A stretch of DNA of 64,000 nt from Pontibacillus salicampi (GCF_042434395.1 NZ_JBHLTP010000013.1:310001-374000), one strand, 5' to 3'. Shown: positions 50,215 through 58,510, counted from the first letter of the stretch. A program made the numbers and translations. Notes: generated from the sequence alone by a model not told the origin.

Positions 50215-50727
50215 GTGACTGATTTTCATCAGCTATTTCACCAATACTATAATCTCGTCTATTCCATCGCCTATCAAGTCACGAAGGATACTAGTTTAGC
50301 GGAGGACGTGCTGCAGGAAACATTTTGGAAGGCATATCAAAAAGAATGTGCATTGAAGGATCCGTTAAAGATGAAAGCGTGGCTGTCGACGATTGCCAGA
50401 AATACAGCAATTGATTATATTAGGAAGCATAAAAAGGAAATATTGTTAGAAGAGGAGCAGGTGCCGAAATTATTGTACATGCAACGTGACCATACTTCTG
50501 ACGTGGAACAGGAGTTGGAAAAGGCGTGGGTAGAGGAAACTGTAAAGGGACACATGAAGAAGCTGTCCCCTAAGCTTCAGGAGGTATTTCAATTAAACTA
50601 CTATGATCAATTACAGGAAAAAGAGATTGCTCAAAAGCTTCATCTTTCTAAATCTGCCGTCAAATCTCGTCTTCATCGGGCTAAGAAGGAGATAGGACCA
50701 GCCACCAAGCTGAGCCTAATGGTATAG
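50215..50727 (+). CDS. ECF-type RNA polymerase sigma factor
   Basis: 170 residues from the GTG at 50215, which has GGAAGGGAAA upstream. A TTG at 50155 overlapping the permease stop would add 20 residues but has no ribosome site. Region 2: YNLVYSIAYQVTKDTSLAED, then VLQETFWKAYQ and LSTIARNTAIDYIRKHKKE. Region 4: LSPKLQEVFQLNYYDQLQEK, then IAQKLHLSKSAVKSRLHRAK. No anti-sigma gene follows. Being behind an ABC exporter under YtrA-type control, it may answer to envelope stress or add sigma-dependent output to the same signal. The stop is ten bases before a convergent gene, without a clear terminator. Confidence 0.9.
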   Translation: MTDFHQLFHQYYNLVYSIAYQVTKDTSLAEDVLQETFWKAYQKECALKDPLKMKAWLSTIARNTAIDYIRKHKKEILLEEEQVPKLLYMQRDHTSDVEQELEKAWVEETVKGHMKKLSPKLQEVFQLNYYDQLQEKEIAQKLHLSKSAVKSRLHRAKKEIGPATKLSLMV

Positions 50728-50736
50728 TGGGGCTGG

Positions 50737-52065
50737 TTATGCTCCTGCTTCTACTTCCTTTAAACGGTAGATTTGACGAGGACGACCGCGGGTAGATATT
50801 TTTTCGGTTCCGATAACCTCAATTAGATCAGCATCCTGCCACTGCAGTAAAATGCGGTGTGCACTTCGAGTTGTAATCGCGAGCAAATCGCCTAGCTCCT
50901 GGGCAGTAAATTGATTTAGCCCTTTGCGCTGAATCATCGATAATAGCTTGGTAACATAAGCAGGTGTCATACCTGCTTTTTTTGCATTTTCCAATAGCTT
51001 CGTATCTGTAACAGCTACTTCATAGGACAGAGGAGGGCCCATTTCTACAGGTCCCATCACACTTTTATTCTCTCGAACGATAAAGCAAGTTCCCTTTCCG
51101 TAATCCTGAGCCTGTTGAAGGGCAATACGCGCATGACTGCCAGCTTCTCTGGAGGAAAAGCCGAAGCCTATCCCGATGCTCAAGGAGAGGTTGAAGCGCT
51201 GCTTAGATTCTTTCAGCAGTGGAATATATTTATACCCTTCTGTGACTCGTTCAAATACACCCCGAGTCGTAACAAACAGGTACTCCTCCCGATTGAGTTC
51301 TGTTACGTACCCTTCTAATTGGTCCATATAATCGAGGAGCAGCTTATGGAGCTGTAAGTTTAAACGCTGGATCCCCGTTTCAGAATGCTCTCTTGAAAGC
51401 ATCTGGTCATAGTCATCAATACGCAAAAGACCAAAGACGATTTGAGACTCCCGGCTTTTTCTCGATTCAGTCGACAGTAACGCTCTCTCTAATGCGACGG
51501 TAATATCCTCTTTGGTCGGGACAATCCATTGGACAGGAACATGGTGCTGTTCCAGCTCATCTCGAACCTCCTTAAGCCCCGTCAGGACTCCTGTCGTCGT
51601 TTGATGTTGATAGTGATGTACGTGATGCGTTACAATATCCTTCGTTTTTTCAAAGGATATGGATTGTGGATAAGGGTAAAAGGTAGACGTTTCGCCAATC
51701 TCTGCTGCAGCCTGCTTGTAATGGGACGGGTGAATCGAGTCAATGGAGATGTGGTCCATTTTGTCAGCGTGCTTGTGCAATTTATATAATGCCCTAAATA
51801 GTCCTGATCCTTTTAACGGAATATAATGGGCTGGAATATGAGCTGGTATGTAGGGCTGGGATAAAGAATAGGGAAGGTAACCGGAATAAAAAAGAACCTC
51901 TACTCCTTCTGATATTACTTCCTGCGTATAAAGGGGCGCATCCATGACATCATCGGAGAACCGATAAACAGGATGGAAGTTCGGGAAGGAGGCCATGACT
52001 GCTTGAATATCCTTTCCAATTGATACAGGTCCTATCACGCCAATACGTATGGTAATATCCTTCAT
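50737..52065 (-). CDS. Transcriptional regulator with degenerate GGDEF-like domain and winged helix
   Basis: 442 residues in three parts. Residues 1-195 are an unassigned alpha/beta domain (IRIGVIGPVSIGKDIQAV; VEVLFYSGYLPYSL) that may bind a small ligand. Residues about 205-335 look like a GGDEF fold (LLRIDDYDQMLSRE, LSLSIGIGFGFS, ARIALQQAQDYGKGTCF), but the signature site reads NREEYLF, so cyclase activity is not expected. The C-terminal 75 residues form a winged helix (FTAQELGDLLAITTRSAHRI, then STRGRPRQIYRL). It is 16 bases downstream of the DapA-like gene and is the obvious candidate regulator of the divergent sugar cluster. A related architecture is known in some Firmicute regulators, but no named member was recognised. 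Confidence 0.75.
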   Translation of the reverse strand: MKDITIRIGVIGPVSIGKDIQAVMASFPNFHPVYRFSDDVMDAPLYTQEVISEGVEVLFYSGYLPYSLSQPYIPAHIPAHYIPLKGSGLFRALYKLHKHADKMDHISIDSIHPSHYKQAAAEIGETSTFYPYPQSISFEKTKDIVTHHVHHYQHQTTTGVLTGLKEVRDELEQHHVPVQWIVPTKEDITVALERALLSTESRKSRESQIVFGLLRIDDYDQMLSREHSETGIQRLNLQLHKLLLDYMDQLEGYVTELNREEYLFVTTRGVFERVTEGYKYIPLLKESKQRFNLSLSIGIGFGFSSREAGSHARIALQQAQDYGKGTCFIVRENKSVMGPVEMGPPLSYEVAVTDTKLLENAKKAGMTPAYVTKLLSMIQRKGLNQFTAQELGDLLAITTRSAHRILLQWQDADLIEVIGTEKISTRGRPRQIYRLKEVEAGA

Positions 52066-52081
52066 CCTTCCATCCTCCTTA

Positions 52082-53131
52082 TTAGTTTGGTCTTCCTTCT
52101 GTTATATGCTTCTGGACAAAATCATCATCTGTTAAATGGGGATATTCCTTGTACACACGATCAATGGCAGCGCTCTGTCCCGGGCTTAGCCTCTCCTGAT
52201 CCAATAAGCACCAGGCACCCTTCAAAATCCCTTGTCTAGCGAGTATTTCATTAATACCAGCTATGCAGCCTTTGAATTGGTTAGCTGCATCAAACAGAAC
52301 CGCATTTGTATCTGTCACCTCTTGAGCGAGAGTTAACAGGGATAAGTCCATCTCGCCGCTGCGTTTCACCTGCTTCACCTGCTCAAACAGCTCGACAGCA
52401 CGCTTCGTCCAAACAGCCCAGTGACCTAGCAGTCCGCCGACAATCTCTTTCTCGACAAGAACGCCATCTACTGTAAATTGAAAGGTGGTGAGTAAATCAA
52501 CAACAATATTGTCGTCATTACCAGTATATAAGGCAATCTCGTCTTTTCTAGTAGAATGGCAAACTGCTTTTGCCACCTCCAGTGTGTGGTACCGGTTGAA
52601 CGGTGCTAGTTTGATAGCCAATACGTTTGGGATTTCTGCAAATGCCTTCCAGAAATCGAAGGAAAGCACCCGGCCGCCTACAGCAGGCTGCAGATAAAAG
52701 CCAAAGACGGGCATAATGGCTGCAACTGCTTTTGTTCTTTCTAATAGTTGTTCTTCACTGAGGTGGTGTAATCCTCCCATACTGAGTAATGCGAGATCAT
52801 AGCCGATGGAGTTTGCAAGCTTTGCTTCTTCCACTGCTTGCTCGGTAGGACCACATACACCAGCTACTTTAATAAATGGACGGGATAGATCACGCCTTTC
52901 CACCTCTTCCATGGCAAGACGTAATACGGTTTCGTACAGACCGTGGTCTCTAATCTCAAATTGCGTCGTGTGTACACCTACTGCAATTCCATCTGAACCT
53001 GCTTGCATGTAATAGCGGGTAAGAGCTCGTTGACCAGCTTCATCTAGCGTCTTATCCTCGTTCAAGGCAAGAGGATGAGCGGGGATAACGCCGCCTTGCT
53101 GGAGCTTTTCATGAACTGCGCTATTCAACAT
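52082..53131 (-). CDS. DapA-like aldolase (dihydrodipicolinate synthase family)
   Basis: 349 residues, longer than DapA (about 290). TIM-barrel signatures are GGVIPAHPLALNEDKTLDE at the N-terminus, GSDGIAVGVHTTQF, then Tyr146 (FGFYLQPAVGG) and the Schiff-base Lys174 (VLAIKLAPFNRYH). The family breaks or forms C-C bonds of keto acids, so it might cleave a sugar-derived keto acid to pyruvate or a related product. Substrate-determining residues differ from DapA and from N-acetylneuraminate lyase. It overlaps the SDR gene upstream by one base and is followed by the regulator gene. Confidence 0.82.
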   Translation of the reverse strand: MLNSAVHEKLQQGGVIPAHPLALNEDKTLDEAGQRALTRYYMQAGSDGIAVGVHTTQFEIRDHGLYETVLRLAMEEVERRDLSRPFIKVAGVCGPTEQAVEEAKLANSIGYDLALLSMGGLHHLSEEQLLERTKAVAAIMPVFGFYLQPAVGGRVLSFDFWKAFAEIPNVLAIKLAPFNRYHTLEVAKAVCHSTRKDEIALYTGNDDNIVVDLLTTFQFTVDGVLVEKEIVGGLLGHWAVWTKRAVELFEQVKQVKRSGEMDLSLLTLAQEVTDTNAVLFDAANQFKGCIAGINEILARQGILKGAWCLLDQERLSPGQSAAIDRVYKEYPHLTDDDFVQKHITEGRPN

Positions 53132-54147
53132 TAAAATGCACCCTTTCGTTGCTGGAAATGAGTTGGTTTATTAATCGTTTCCCCTTCATTGAGCACCCAT
53201 GTACCAGTCCAATCTATCATTTGCTGTAACGATACAGATGGATAGCCGAAAAGACGGAATGATTCTGCCGCGTTAGACAGCAAAGCAGTATCTTGTTCTT
53301 CTCCTACAAATAACGGCTCCTTCTGAAACAGTTCTCCAAACTCCTCGGCAATCCTCCTGATAGATATGGTCTCTGGACCTGTAATATTTAACACGGTCGG
53401 AGGGGTTTGGCAGTATAGCAGCGAACGGAGTGCATAGCTGTTAGCATCTCCTTGCCAAATAACATTTGCGTGTCCCATTGTCACATCGATTGGCTTAAGA
53501 TTATTTACTTTTTGGGCGATTTCTAGTAGAACACCATAGCGCATATCAATGGCGTAGTTAAGACGGAACATCACCATAGGAATATGATGCTTGTGCGAAA
53601 AGTGCGTAAAGACACGTTCTCTTCCAAGACAGGATTGTGCATATTCCCCAACAGGGCCAACAGGATCCTTTTCCTTTGCGCCACTCGCTTGTATAGGGGT
53701 AAGCGGATACACATTACCGGTTGAAAAGACAACGATGCGAGAATGAGGGAAGGTGGCTGCAACTCTGCCTGGGAGGTATGCATTCATTGCCCATGTGAAG
53801 TGCTCATTGCCAGTAGTCCCAAATTTATTACCTGCCATATAAATAATATTTTTCACATTCGGCAGGCCTGCCAGGTCCTCCTCCTTTAATAAGTCAGCTG
53901 CAATGGTTTCTATTCCACAAGCCTCAAGCTCCTGTTGCAGTGTTCCTGAGGAGAAGCGGGAAACCCCGTAAACCTTCTTGCCAAGTTTCCCTTTTTGAAT
54001 AGCATTTTGAGCCAGCTTCGCTAAGCTTGGTCCCATCTTCCCCCCTACACCAAGAATCATAATATCTCCATCCAGCTGTGCTAAATCTTCGATTAACTCA
54101 TCAGTTGGAGCTGCTAACGCTTCTTCTAGTTCCTGTACAGTTAACAC
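53131..54147 (-). CDS. NAD-dependent epimerase/dehydratase-like SDR
   Basis: 338 residues. The NAD motif is set in rather than at the very start: DIMILGVGGKMGPSLAKLAQ near residues 28-47, preceded by a 25-residue acidic helix. YMAGNKFGTTGNEHF, IVVFSTGNVYPLTP (Ser/Thr region) and PVGPVGEYAQSCLGRERVF (Tyr without the classical Lys four residues on) follow. The usual Y-x3-K is thus changed to Y-A-Q-S-C, so the reaction may be unusual or the Lys replaced. INITGPETISIRRIAEEF near 250 is typical of sugar-nucleotide-type SDRs. First gene of the leftward arm, 264 bases from the divergent Gfo/Idh/MocA gene. Confidence 0.78.
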   Translation of the reverse strand: MLTVQELEEALAAPTDELIEDLAQLDGDIMILGVGGKMGPSLAKLAQNAIQKGKLGKKVYGVSRFSSGTLQQELEACGIETIAADLLKEEDLAGLPNVKNIIYMAGNKFGTTGNEHFTWAMNAYLPGRVAATFPHSRIVVFSTGNVYPLTPIQASGAKEKDPVGPVGEYAQSCLGRERVFTHFSHKHHIPMVMFRLNYAIDMRYGVLLEIAQKVNNLKPIDVTMGHANVIWQGDANSYALRSLLYCQTPPTVLNITGPETISIRRIAEEFGELFQKEPLFVGEEQDTALLSNAAESFRLFGYPSVSLQQMIDWTGTWVLNEGETINKPTHFQQRKGAF

Positions 54148-54213
54148 ATGATCACCTCATTGTATAAATTTTCTGAAAAATATTGGTTAAATTTATTGTA
54201 AGTAGGATTTCAA

Positions 54214-54240
54214 TTAAAGACAAGTCTTTAATATGTCTTT
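54214..54240. promoter_or_regulatory. Palindromic operator candidate between the divergent arms of the sugar cluster
   Basis: TTAAAGACAAGTCTTTAA (54214-54231) has perfect eight-base arms around a central AA, and a third half-site GTCTTT follows at 54235-54240. It lies midway in the 264-base divergent promoter region, fitting a binding site for one regulator that controls both arms, perhaps the product of the gene at 50737. Confidence 0.55.
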
Positions 54241-54411
54241 AAATAAAGCCTATAAAATCGCCCTTTTTCAAGGATCCGGACTGTCGTTAATAGGATAAAA
54301 AATCAATACGACAATACTCTACATTGAATTATGTAAATCGCTTACATATGCTTATACATAAGACGAGGCTAATCGTTTGCGAGAATTCAAGATGGATAGA
54401 GGAGGAGTTTC

Positions 54412-55482
54412 ATGAAGGTTGCCGTAATTGGAGCTGGCGGGATTGCTGATTGTCACATTCATGGGTATCAGAAGCTGTCGGATGTCGAAGTCGTGGCAGT
54501 AAGTGACCATAACGTAAATCGAGCCAGGCAAAAGGCGGACGAATGTGGTGCTTACCATGCATTTAATCACTACGAAGATATTCTAGAACTGGATGAGGTA
54601 GAGGCAGTGAGTATTTGTACGTGGAATAATTCCCATGCGGAAATTGCTATTCAAGCTCTCAAAGCAGGAAAGCACGTCTTAGTCGAAAAGCCTTTATGCG
54701 TGAATCTCGAGGAAGCAGCGAGGATAGAACAGGCTGTAAAGGAAAGCAGAAAGATACTCCAGGTCGGCTTTGTTAGAAGACATGGAACCAATGCTAAGGT
54801 GTTGAAACGTTTCATTGATAATGGGGAGCTCGGAGAAATCTATTACGGTAAAGCGACGTGCACAAGAAGAATAGGGAATCCTGGCGGGTGGTTCGCAGAT
54901 AAACTCCGTGCAGGGGGAGGACCAGTCATGGATCTTGGTGTTCATATGATAGATTTGTGCTGGTATCTCATGGGCAGACCCAAGCTCACTTCTGTTGTCG
55001 GTAATACGTATCATAAGCTTGGAAATCGATCCAATATTGAACATCTATCGTTCTACCAAACAGCAGATTACGACCCAAACGTAAACTCTGTTGAAGACAT
55101 GGCTAATGCGATGCTTCGCTTTGATAATGGTGCCTCACTGCTTGTGGATGTCAGCTTTAGTCTTCATCAAAAGGAAAATCAGCTTGCCGCTTGCTTGTAC
55201 GGCGATAAAGGAGGGGCGGAACTAGAACCGGAACTTCACATTATTACAGAGAAGCATAATACCATCTTAAATATAACTCCACAAATCGATCATCCTTCCT
55301 TTGATTTCGAGAACGCCTTCAATAATGAAATAGCTCACTTCGTGAAAAGCTGTCGGTATGAAGAAGCACCAATTAGTCCGGTATCTGATGGTGTTGAAGT
55401 AATGAAGATGCTTGTTGGAATATATGAATCGGCACGCCAAAGGCGGGAAATACGCTTTGACAAGCAGGAGGTCATGGGATGA
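54412..55482 (+). CDS. Gfo/Idh/MocA-family oxidoreductase
   Basis: 356 residues, ATG after AGAGGAGGAG. Rossmann start MKVAVIGAGGIADCHIHGYQ, then the family E-K-P motif in GKHVLVEKPLCVNLEEA near residues 84-100. The C-terminal domain has GGPVMDLGVHMIDLCWYLMG, with the Asp and His of the usual catalytic set (Lys in EKP, Asp, His). The family oxidises or reduces sugars, inositols or their amino forms with NAD(P). With the TIM-barrel isomerase overlapping by four bases, the layout resembles inositol- or levoglucosan-type oxidation clusters. Substrate unknown. Confidence 0.88.
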   Translation: MKVAVIGAGGIADCHIHGYQKLSDVEVVAVSDHNVNRARQKADECGAYHAFNHYEDILELDEVEAVSICTWNNSHAEIAIQALKAGKHVLVEKPLCVNLEEAARIEQAVKESRKILQVGFVRRHGTNAKVLKRFIDNGELGEIYYGKATCTRRIGNPGGWFADKLRAGGGPVMDLGVHMIDLCWYLMGRPKLTSVVGNTYHKLGNRSNIEHLSFYQTADYDPNVNSVEDMANAMLRFDNGASLLVDVSFSLHQKENQLAACLYGDKGGAELEPELHIITEKHNTILNITPQIDHPSFDFENAFNNEIAHFVKSCRYEEAPISPVSDGVEVMKMLVGIYESARQRREIRFDKQEVMG

Positions 55483-56306
55483 GGACAAGTGTCAGTATGT
55501 ACAGTCTTGACGCGTATGTAAAGCAGCACTACTGGGATGTCTTTGACTTTATTCGTTTTGCTAAATCTATTGGCTGTGACGGAGTTGAGCTTTTGGACAT
55601 GTATTGGTGTGATGCAGCTGATGTAACGCGTGTTCTAGCTGCTTTGGAAAGAGAGAATTTGCCTGTGTCTGCTTATGACACCTCCAACGATTTTGTGCAC
55701 CGGGATAGCGATGCTCGCCGCTCCCAGGTGCACAAGGTGAAGCGAGATATCGATATTGCCTACGTTTTAGGAACAAATATCGTACGAATTTTTTGTGGAG
55801 ATGCGAAGGAGGGCGTGAGTCAAGAGGAGGGCCTTTCCTGGATTATTGCCTGCATGAAAGAATGCGCAGAATATGCCGAGATGCGAGGAATTACCCTGGC
55901 CATTGAAAACCACGGCCTTTTCGCAGGGAACAGTAAGCAGGTAAAAGAGATTATAGAGAGCGTAGGCTCCTCTTATGTTGGCAGCACCTTTGACACCGGC
56001 AATTTTCTGTTAGTGGGAGAGTCCCCTGAAGCGGCGTTATCGGTATTAAAAGAGGAGGTAAAGCACGTCCACTTTAAGGATTTTCAAAGGGTATCACCAT
56101 CGTACCAAGGTCCTTCCTTTCAGGGGGCAGATGGTAGTAGAGTCGCAGGTATTGTCGCAGGGGATGGGGAGGTCAATCTGCATCATATAGTGCAGGTGCT
56201 TCGGAGTATAGGATATGACGGCTGGTATTCGATTGAATACGAAGGTCAGCATGATGCCAAAGAGTCAGTGGAGCAATCAGTTAATAATTTGCTGGCATTA
56301 GTGTAA
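55479..56306 (+). CDS. Sugar phosphate isomerase/epimerase (xylose isomerase-like TIM barrel)
   Basis: 275 residues. GCDGVELLDMYWCDAADV near 30-47, VRIFCGDAKEG near 104, ITLAIENHGLFAGNSKQV near 141-158 with the metal-binding Glu and His, GSTFDTGNFLL near 170, VKHVHFKDF and the C-terminal IGYDGWYSIEYEGQHD complete the AP_endonuc_2 fold with Glu/Asp/His metal ligands. Relatives include IolE, IolH, IolI and 3-keto-sugar epimerases/dehydratases, which act on products of Gfo/Idh/MocA oxidases. That pairing suggests a 3-keto sugar step. Overlaps the oxidoreductase gene by four bases. Confidence 0.88.
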   Translation: MRTSVSMYSLDAYVKQHYWDVFDFIRFAKSIGCDGVELLDMYWCDAADVTRVLAALERENLPVSAYDTSNDFVHRDSDARRSQVHKVKRDIDIAYVLGTNIVRIFCGDAKEGVSQEEGLSWIIACMKECAEYAEMRGITLAIENHGLFAGNSKQVKEIIESVGSSYVGSTFDTGNFLLVGESPEAALSVLKEEVKHVHFKDFQRVSPSYQGPSFQGADGSRVAGIVAGDGEVNLHHIVQVLRSIGYDGWYSIEYEGQHDAKESVEQSVNNLLALV

Positions 56307-56314
56307 GGAGGAGA

Positions 56315-57004
56315 ATGATGCAAATACTGTCCGTAGGAAGCAAGGAAACACTTGTACAAGTACCAATAGAAAAAGCTGCTGCAGGAGGTATTCCTATCCA
56401 ATGCTGTATGGAGCAAGCAGTAAGGATTGTTCAACAATACAACCTAGAGGAGGAGCATCCCTTTTTACTAACAGACAGCTGGACAAGAGAGCCAACGACA
56501 AGGAACATGGTATACCTCTTACATAGAGGAAAAGTCGGCGATCCTTTGATGGGAAGAATGCTGGAGCGTACCGTAGATGCGGAGTTTTATCCCTCTCTGT
56601 TAAAGCATATATCATTTGCAATGGCAGGGTTTGGGTCGGTGAGACGTGTGTTTGGCAGAAAAAATGGGAGGGATGGGTTTGAGCACTTCATCGGAACGCT
56701 GCGGATGGCTTCTGGTGCTGTTGTCCAAATAGAGTGGATGCAGACGAATTATCTTGAACCGGTATGGGAATTCGATATATCAGGATCAGAAGGGAATATG
56801 CAGTATCGCAGTGAGCCAGCTCAATCGTTCTTGTGGGAGAAAGCATCAGGTAGTCTTTCGCGAGAAGGGGAAAACAAGCAATTACATTACAATGAAACCC
56901 AGCGAATAACAGCTAGGGAGCTCAAAGGGCTGGATGACATTGGTGCTATGCTGATACAATCCTGTTCAAGGAACGAAGTGCAGGAGGTGGAGGTGCAAGG
57001 ATGA
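56315..57004 (+). CDS. Protein resembling only the C-terminal domain of Gfo/Idh/MocA oxidoreductases
   Basis: 229 residues, AAGGAGGAG before a double ATG. No Rossmann motif exists. The first 75 residues are unassigned (IPIQCCMEQAVRIVQQYNL), then the chain aligns by eye with the C-terminal substrate domain of its neighbours: VGDPLMGRMLERTVDAE, HFIGTLRMASGAVVQIEWMQ and WEFDISGSEGNMQYRSE correspond to their D-x-G-A-x-L-x-V-D and G-x-x-G beta-sheet elements. The catalytic E-K-P lysine is absent. It lies between two full-length family members, eight bases after the isomerase and overlapping the next gene by four. It could be a non-catalytic subunit or a substrate-shaping partner. Confidence 0.7.
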   Translation: MMQILSVGSKETLVQVPIEKAAAGGIPIQCCMEQAVRIVQQYNLEEEHPFLLTDSWTREPTTRNMVYLLHRGKVGDPLMGRMLERTVDAEFYPSLLKHISFAMAGFGSVRRVFGRKNGRDGFEHFIGTLRMASGAVVQIEWMQTNYLEPVWEFDISGSEGNMQYRSEPAQSFLWEKASGSLSREGENKQLHYNETQRITARELKGLDDIGAMLIQSCSRNEVQEVEVQG

Positions 57005-57984
57005 AAATAGCAATCATAAGCTTTGCCCATATGCATGCAGTGAGCTATGCGGAAGCCGTTAAAGCGATAGATGGGGTGGAACTCGTTGGTATTTATGATG
57101 AGGATGTAACTCGTGGGATGGAAATGGCAGAACGATTCGAAGCTGCGTATGTAGCCTCTTTACCACAACTACTAGCAGTGGAGGTGGACGCTGTACTCAT
57201 ATGCAGTGAAAATGTTCACCATAAACAGCATGTACTGGAAGCTGCCCGAGCCAAAAAGCATATTCTGTGTGAAAAACCTTTAGCCACGACCGTAGAGGAC
57301 GCTAAGGAAATGATTCGGATATGTAAGGAGGAGGGTGTCCAGCTGCAAACCGCTTTTCCAGTTCGATACGCTGAGCCAATGCAGCAATTAAAGCTAGCTA
57401 TCACAGATGGTGCTATTGGTGATATAGTTGCGATGAGAGGCACTAATCGTGGACAAAATCCAGGAGGCTGGTTTGTAGATCCCGTTCTTTCTGGAGGTGG
57501 AGCAGTACTTGATCATACAGTTCATATCGTGGATATGATGCGATGGATAATGAATGAGGAAGTGGCTCAGGTTCACGCGGAGGTAGACACCCTTTTTACA
57601 GATGAGCAGGTGGACGATGCTGGTATTCTTACTCTTCAGTTTGCCAATGGCGTAATGGCGACTCACGACCCGAGCTGGTCGAGAAGTGATGCCTATCCGG
57701 CATGGGGAGATATAACGTTAGAGGTAATCGGAACAAAGGGGCGTATATATGTAGACGCTCTCGCAGACCATCTTCACCTTTATACCAATCGCGATGATAG
57801 TACGTACACCCAAGTCTTTACGGGGGCTGACATGGATCAGCGTTTAATAGAAGACTTTGTATATCGGATCCAATCGGGTAAAGATGTGACTATTACTGGA
57901 GAAGATGGTCTTCAAGCAATGTCCGTAGCGCTTGCTGCCTATCGCTCTGCTAAAGAGAAACGACTTGTAGAGATGGAAGTATGA
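57001..57984 (+). CDS. Gfo/Idh/MocA-family oxidoreductase (second)
   Basis: 327 residues. The start reads MKIAIISFAHMHAVSYAEAV, in which the usual G-x-G-x-x-G is replaced by S-F-A-H-M-H, a version known in one branch of the family. AKKHILCEKPLATTVEDAK is the E-K-P region, followed by GGWFVDPVLSGGGAVLDHTV and HIVDMMRWIM with the catalytic Asp/His. It is the last gene of the rightward arm, overlapping the C-terminal-only protein by four bases. Likely NAD(P)-dependent oxidation or reduction at a sugar carbon. Substrate unknown. Confidence 0.87.
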   Translation: MKIAIISFAHMHAVSYAEAVKAIDGVELVGIYDEDVTRGMEMAERFEAAYVASLPQLLAVEVDAVLICSENVHHKQHVLEAARAKKHILCEKPLATTVEDAKEMIRICKEEGVQLQTAFPVRYAEPMQQLKLAITDGAIGDIVAMRGTNRGQNPGGWFVDPVLSGGGAVLDHTVHIVDMMRWIMNEEVAQVHAEVDTLFTDEQVDDAGILTLQFANGVMATHDPSWSRSDAYPAWGDITLEVIGTKGRIYVDALADHLHLYTNRDDSTYTQVFTGADMDQRLIEDFVYRIQSGKDVTITGEDGLQAMSVALAAYRSAKEKRLVEMEV

Positions 57985-58135
57985 TACCCTGGCTTTGGCC
58001 CACCAATGAAGCAAGCTCTCCCATCCTTTTTTCTGAACACCAAAATTAGCCAATTAGGTTTGCACCTACAAACATACGGGTACATTGTCGAATAGAATAT
58101 ACAAACGACGATAGACAGGTTTGGAGGACAACCCC

Positions 58136-58252
58136 GTGGAAGCGAGACAGATTAAAGAAGTGATGGAGCAAGTCATTCGTGATACAGAAGGGCAGGCCAA
58201 TGCCTCTGTAGAGGATGTTATCGAAGCGATTAAAGAACGCCTTTCCAAATAA
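58136..58252 (+). CDS. Small acidic helical protein (38 residues)
   Basis: A GTG start seven bases after TTGGAGGA, 38 codons. The translation, beginning VEARQIKEVMEQVIRDTEGQ and ending EDVIEAIKERLSK, is a pair of amphipathic helices without membrane segments. It is followed by a terminator at 58282. No family was recognised. The strong ribosome site, closed helical composition and own terminator favour a real gene. Confidence 0.65.
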   Translation: MEARQIKEVMEQVIRDTEGQANASVEDVIEAIKERLSK

Positions 58253-58281
58253 ACAAAATGAATAATATGTAGAATACAATA

Positions 58282-58322
58282 CCAATCCAGCTAAGGAATG
58301 CTATAGGCTGGATTGGTTTGTT
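58282..58322 (+). terminator. Rho-independent terminator after the 38-residue gene
   Basis: CCAATCCAGC (58282-58291) pairs perfectly with GCTGGATTGG (58307-58316), with a 15-base loop and TTTGTTG after it. Confidence 0.85.
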
Positions 58323-58473
58323 GTATGTTAGGAATTTGATTATGTTTACATTGCGCTCAGATAGGAGATCAGGAAGGTCCATTGCCTTTGTATGAAGAAG
58401 GTTTGGACAAGAGTGGAAAGGAGCGCCCGTTCATTTGGATTCCAGCTATCATACCTATTTGGACTATATACAA

Positions 58474-58505
58474 CTATCCCCCTGGGCTCATGCTCAGGGG
58501 GATAG
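58474..58505. terminator. Stable hairpin at the 3' side of the chemoreceptor gene
   Basis: CTATCCCCCTG (58474-58484) and CAGGGGGATAG (58495-58505) form a perfect 11-bp GC-rich stem with a ten-base loop, a few bases past the chemoreceptor stop. There is no T-run on either side, so it is a strong hairpin that may stabilise the 3' end or pause polymerase rather than a textbook terminator. Confidence 0.55.
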
Positions 58506-58510
58506 CTGTA

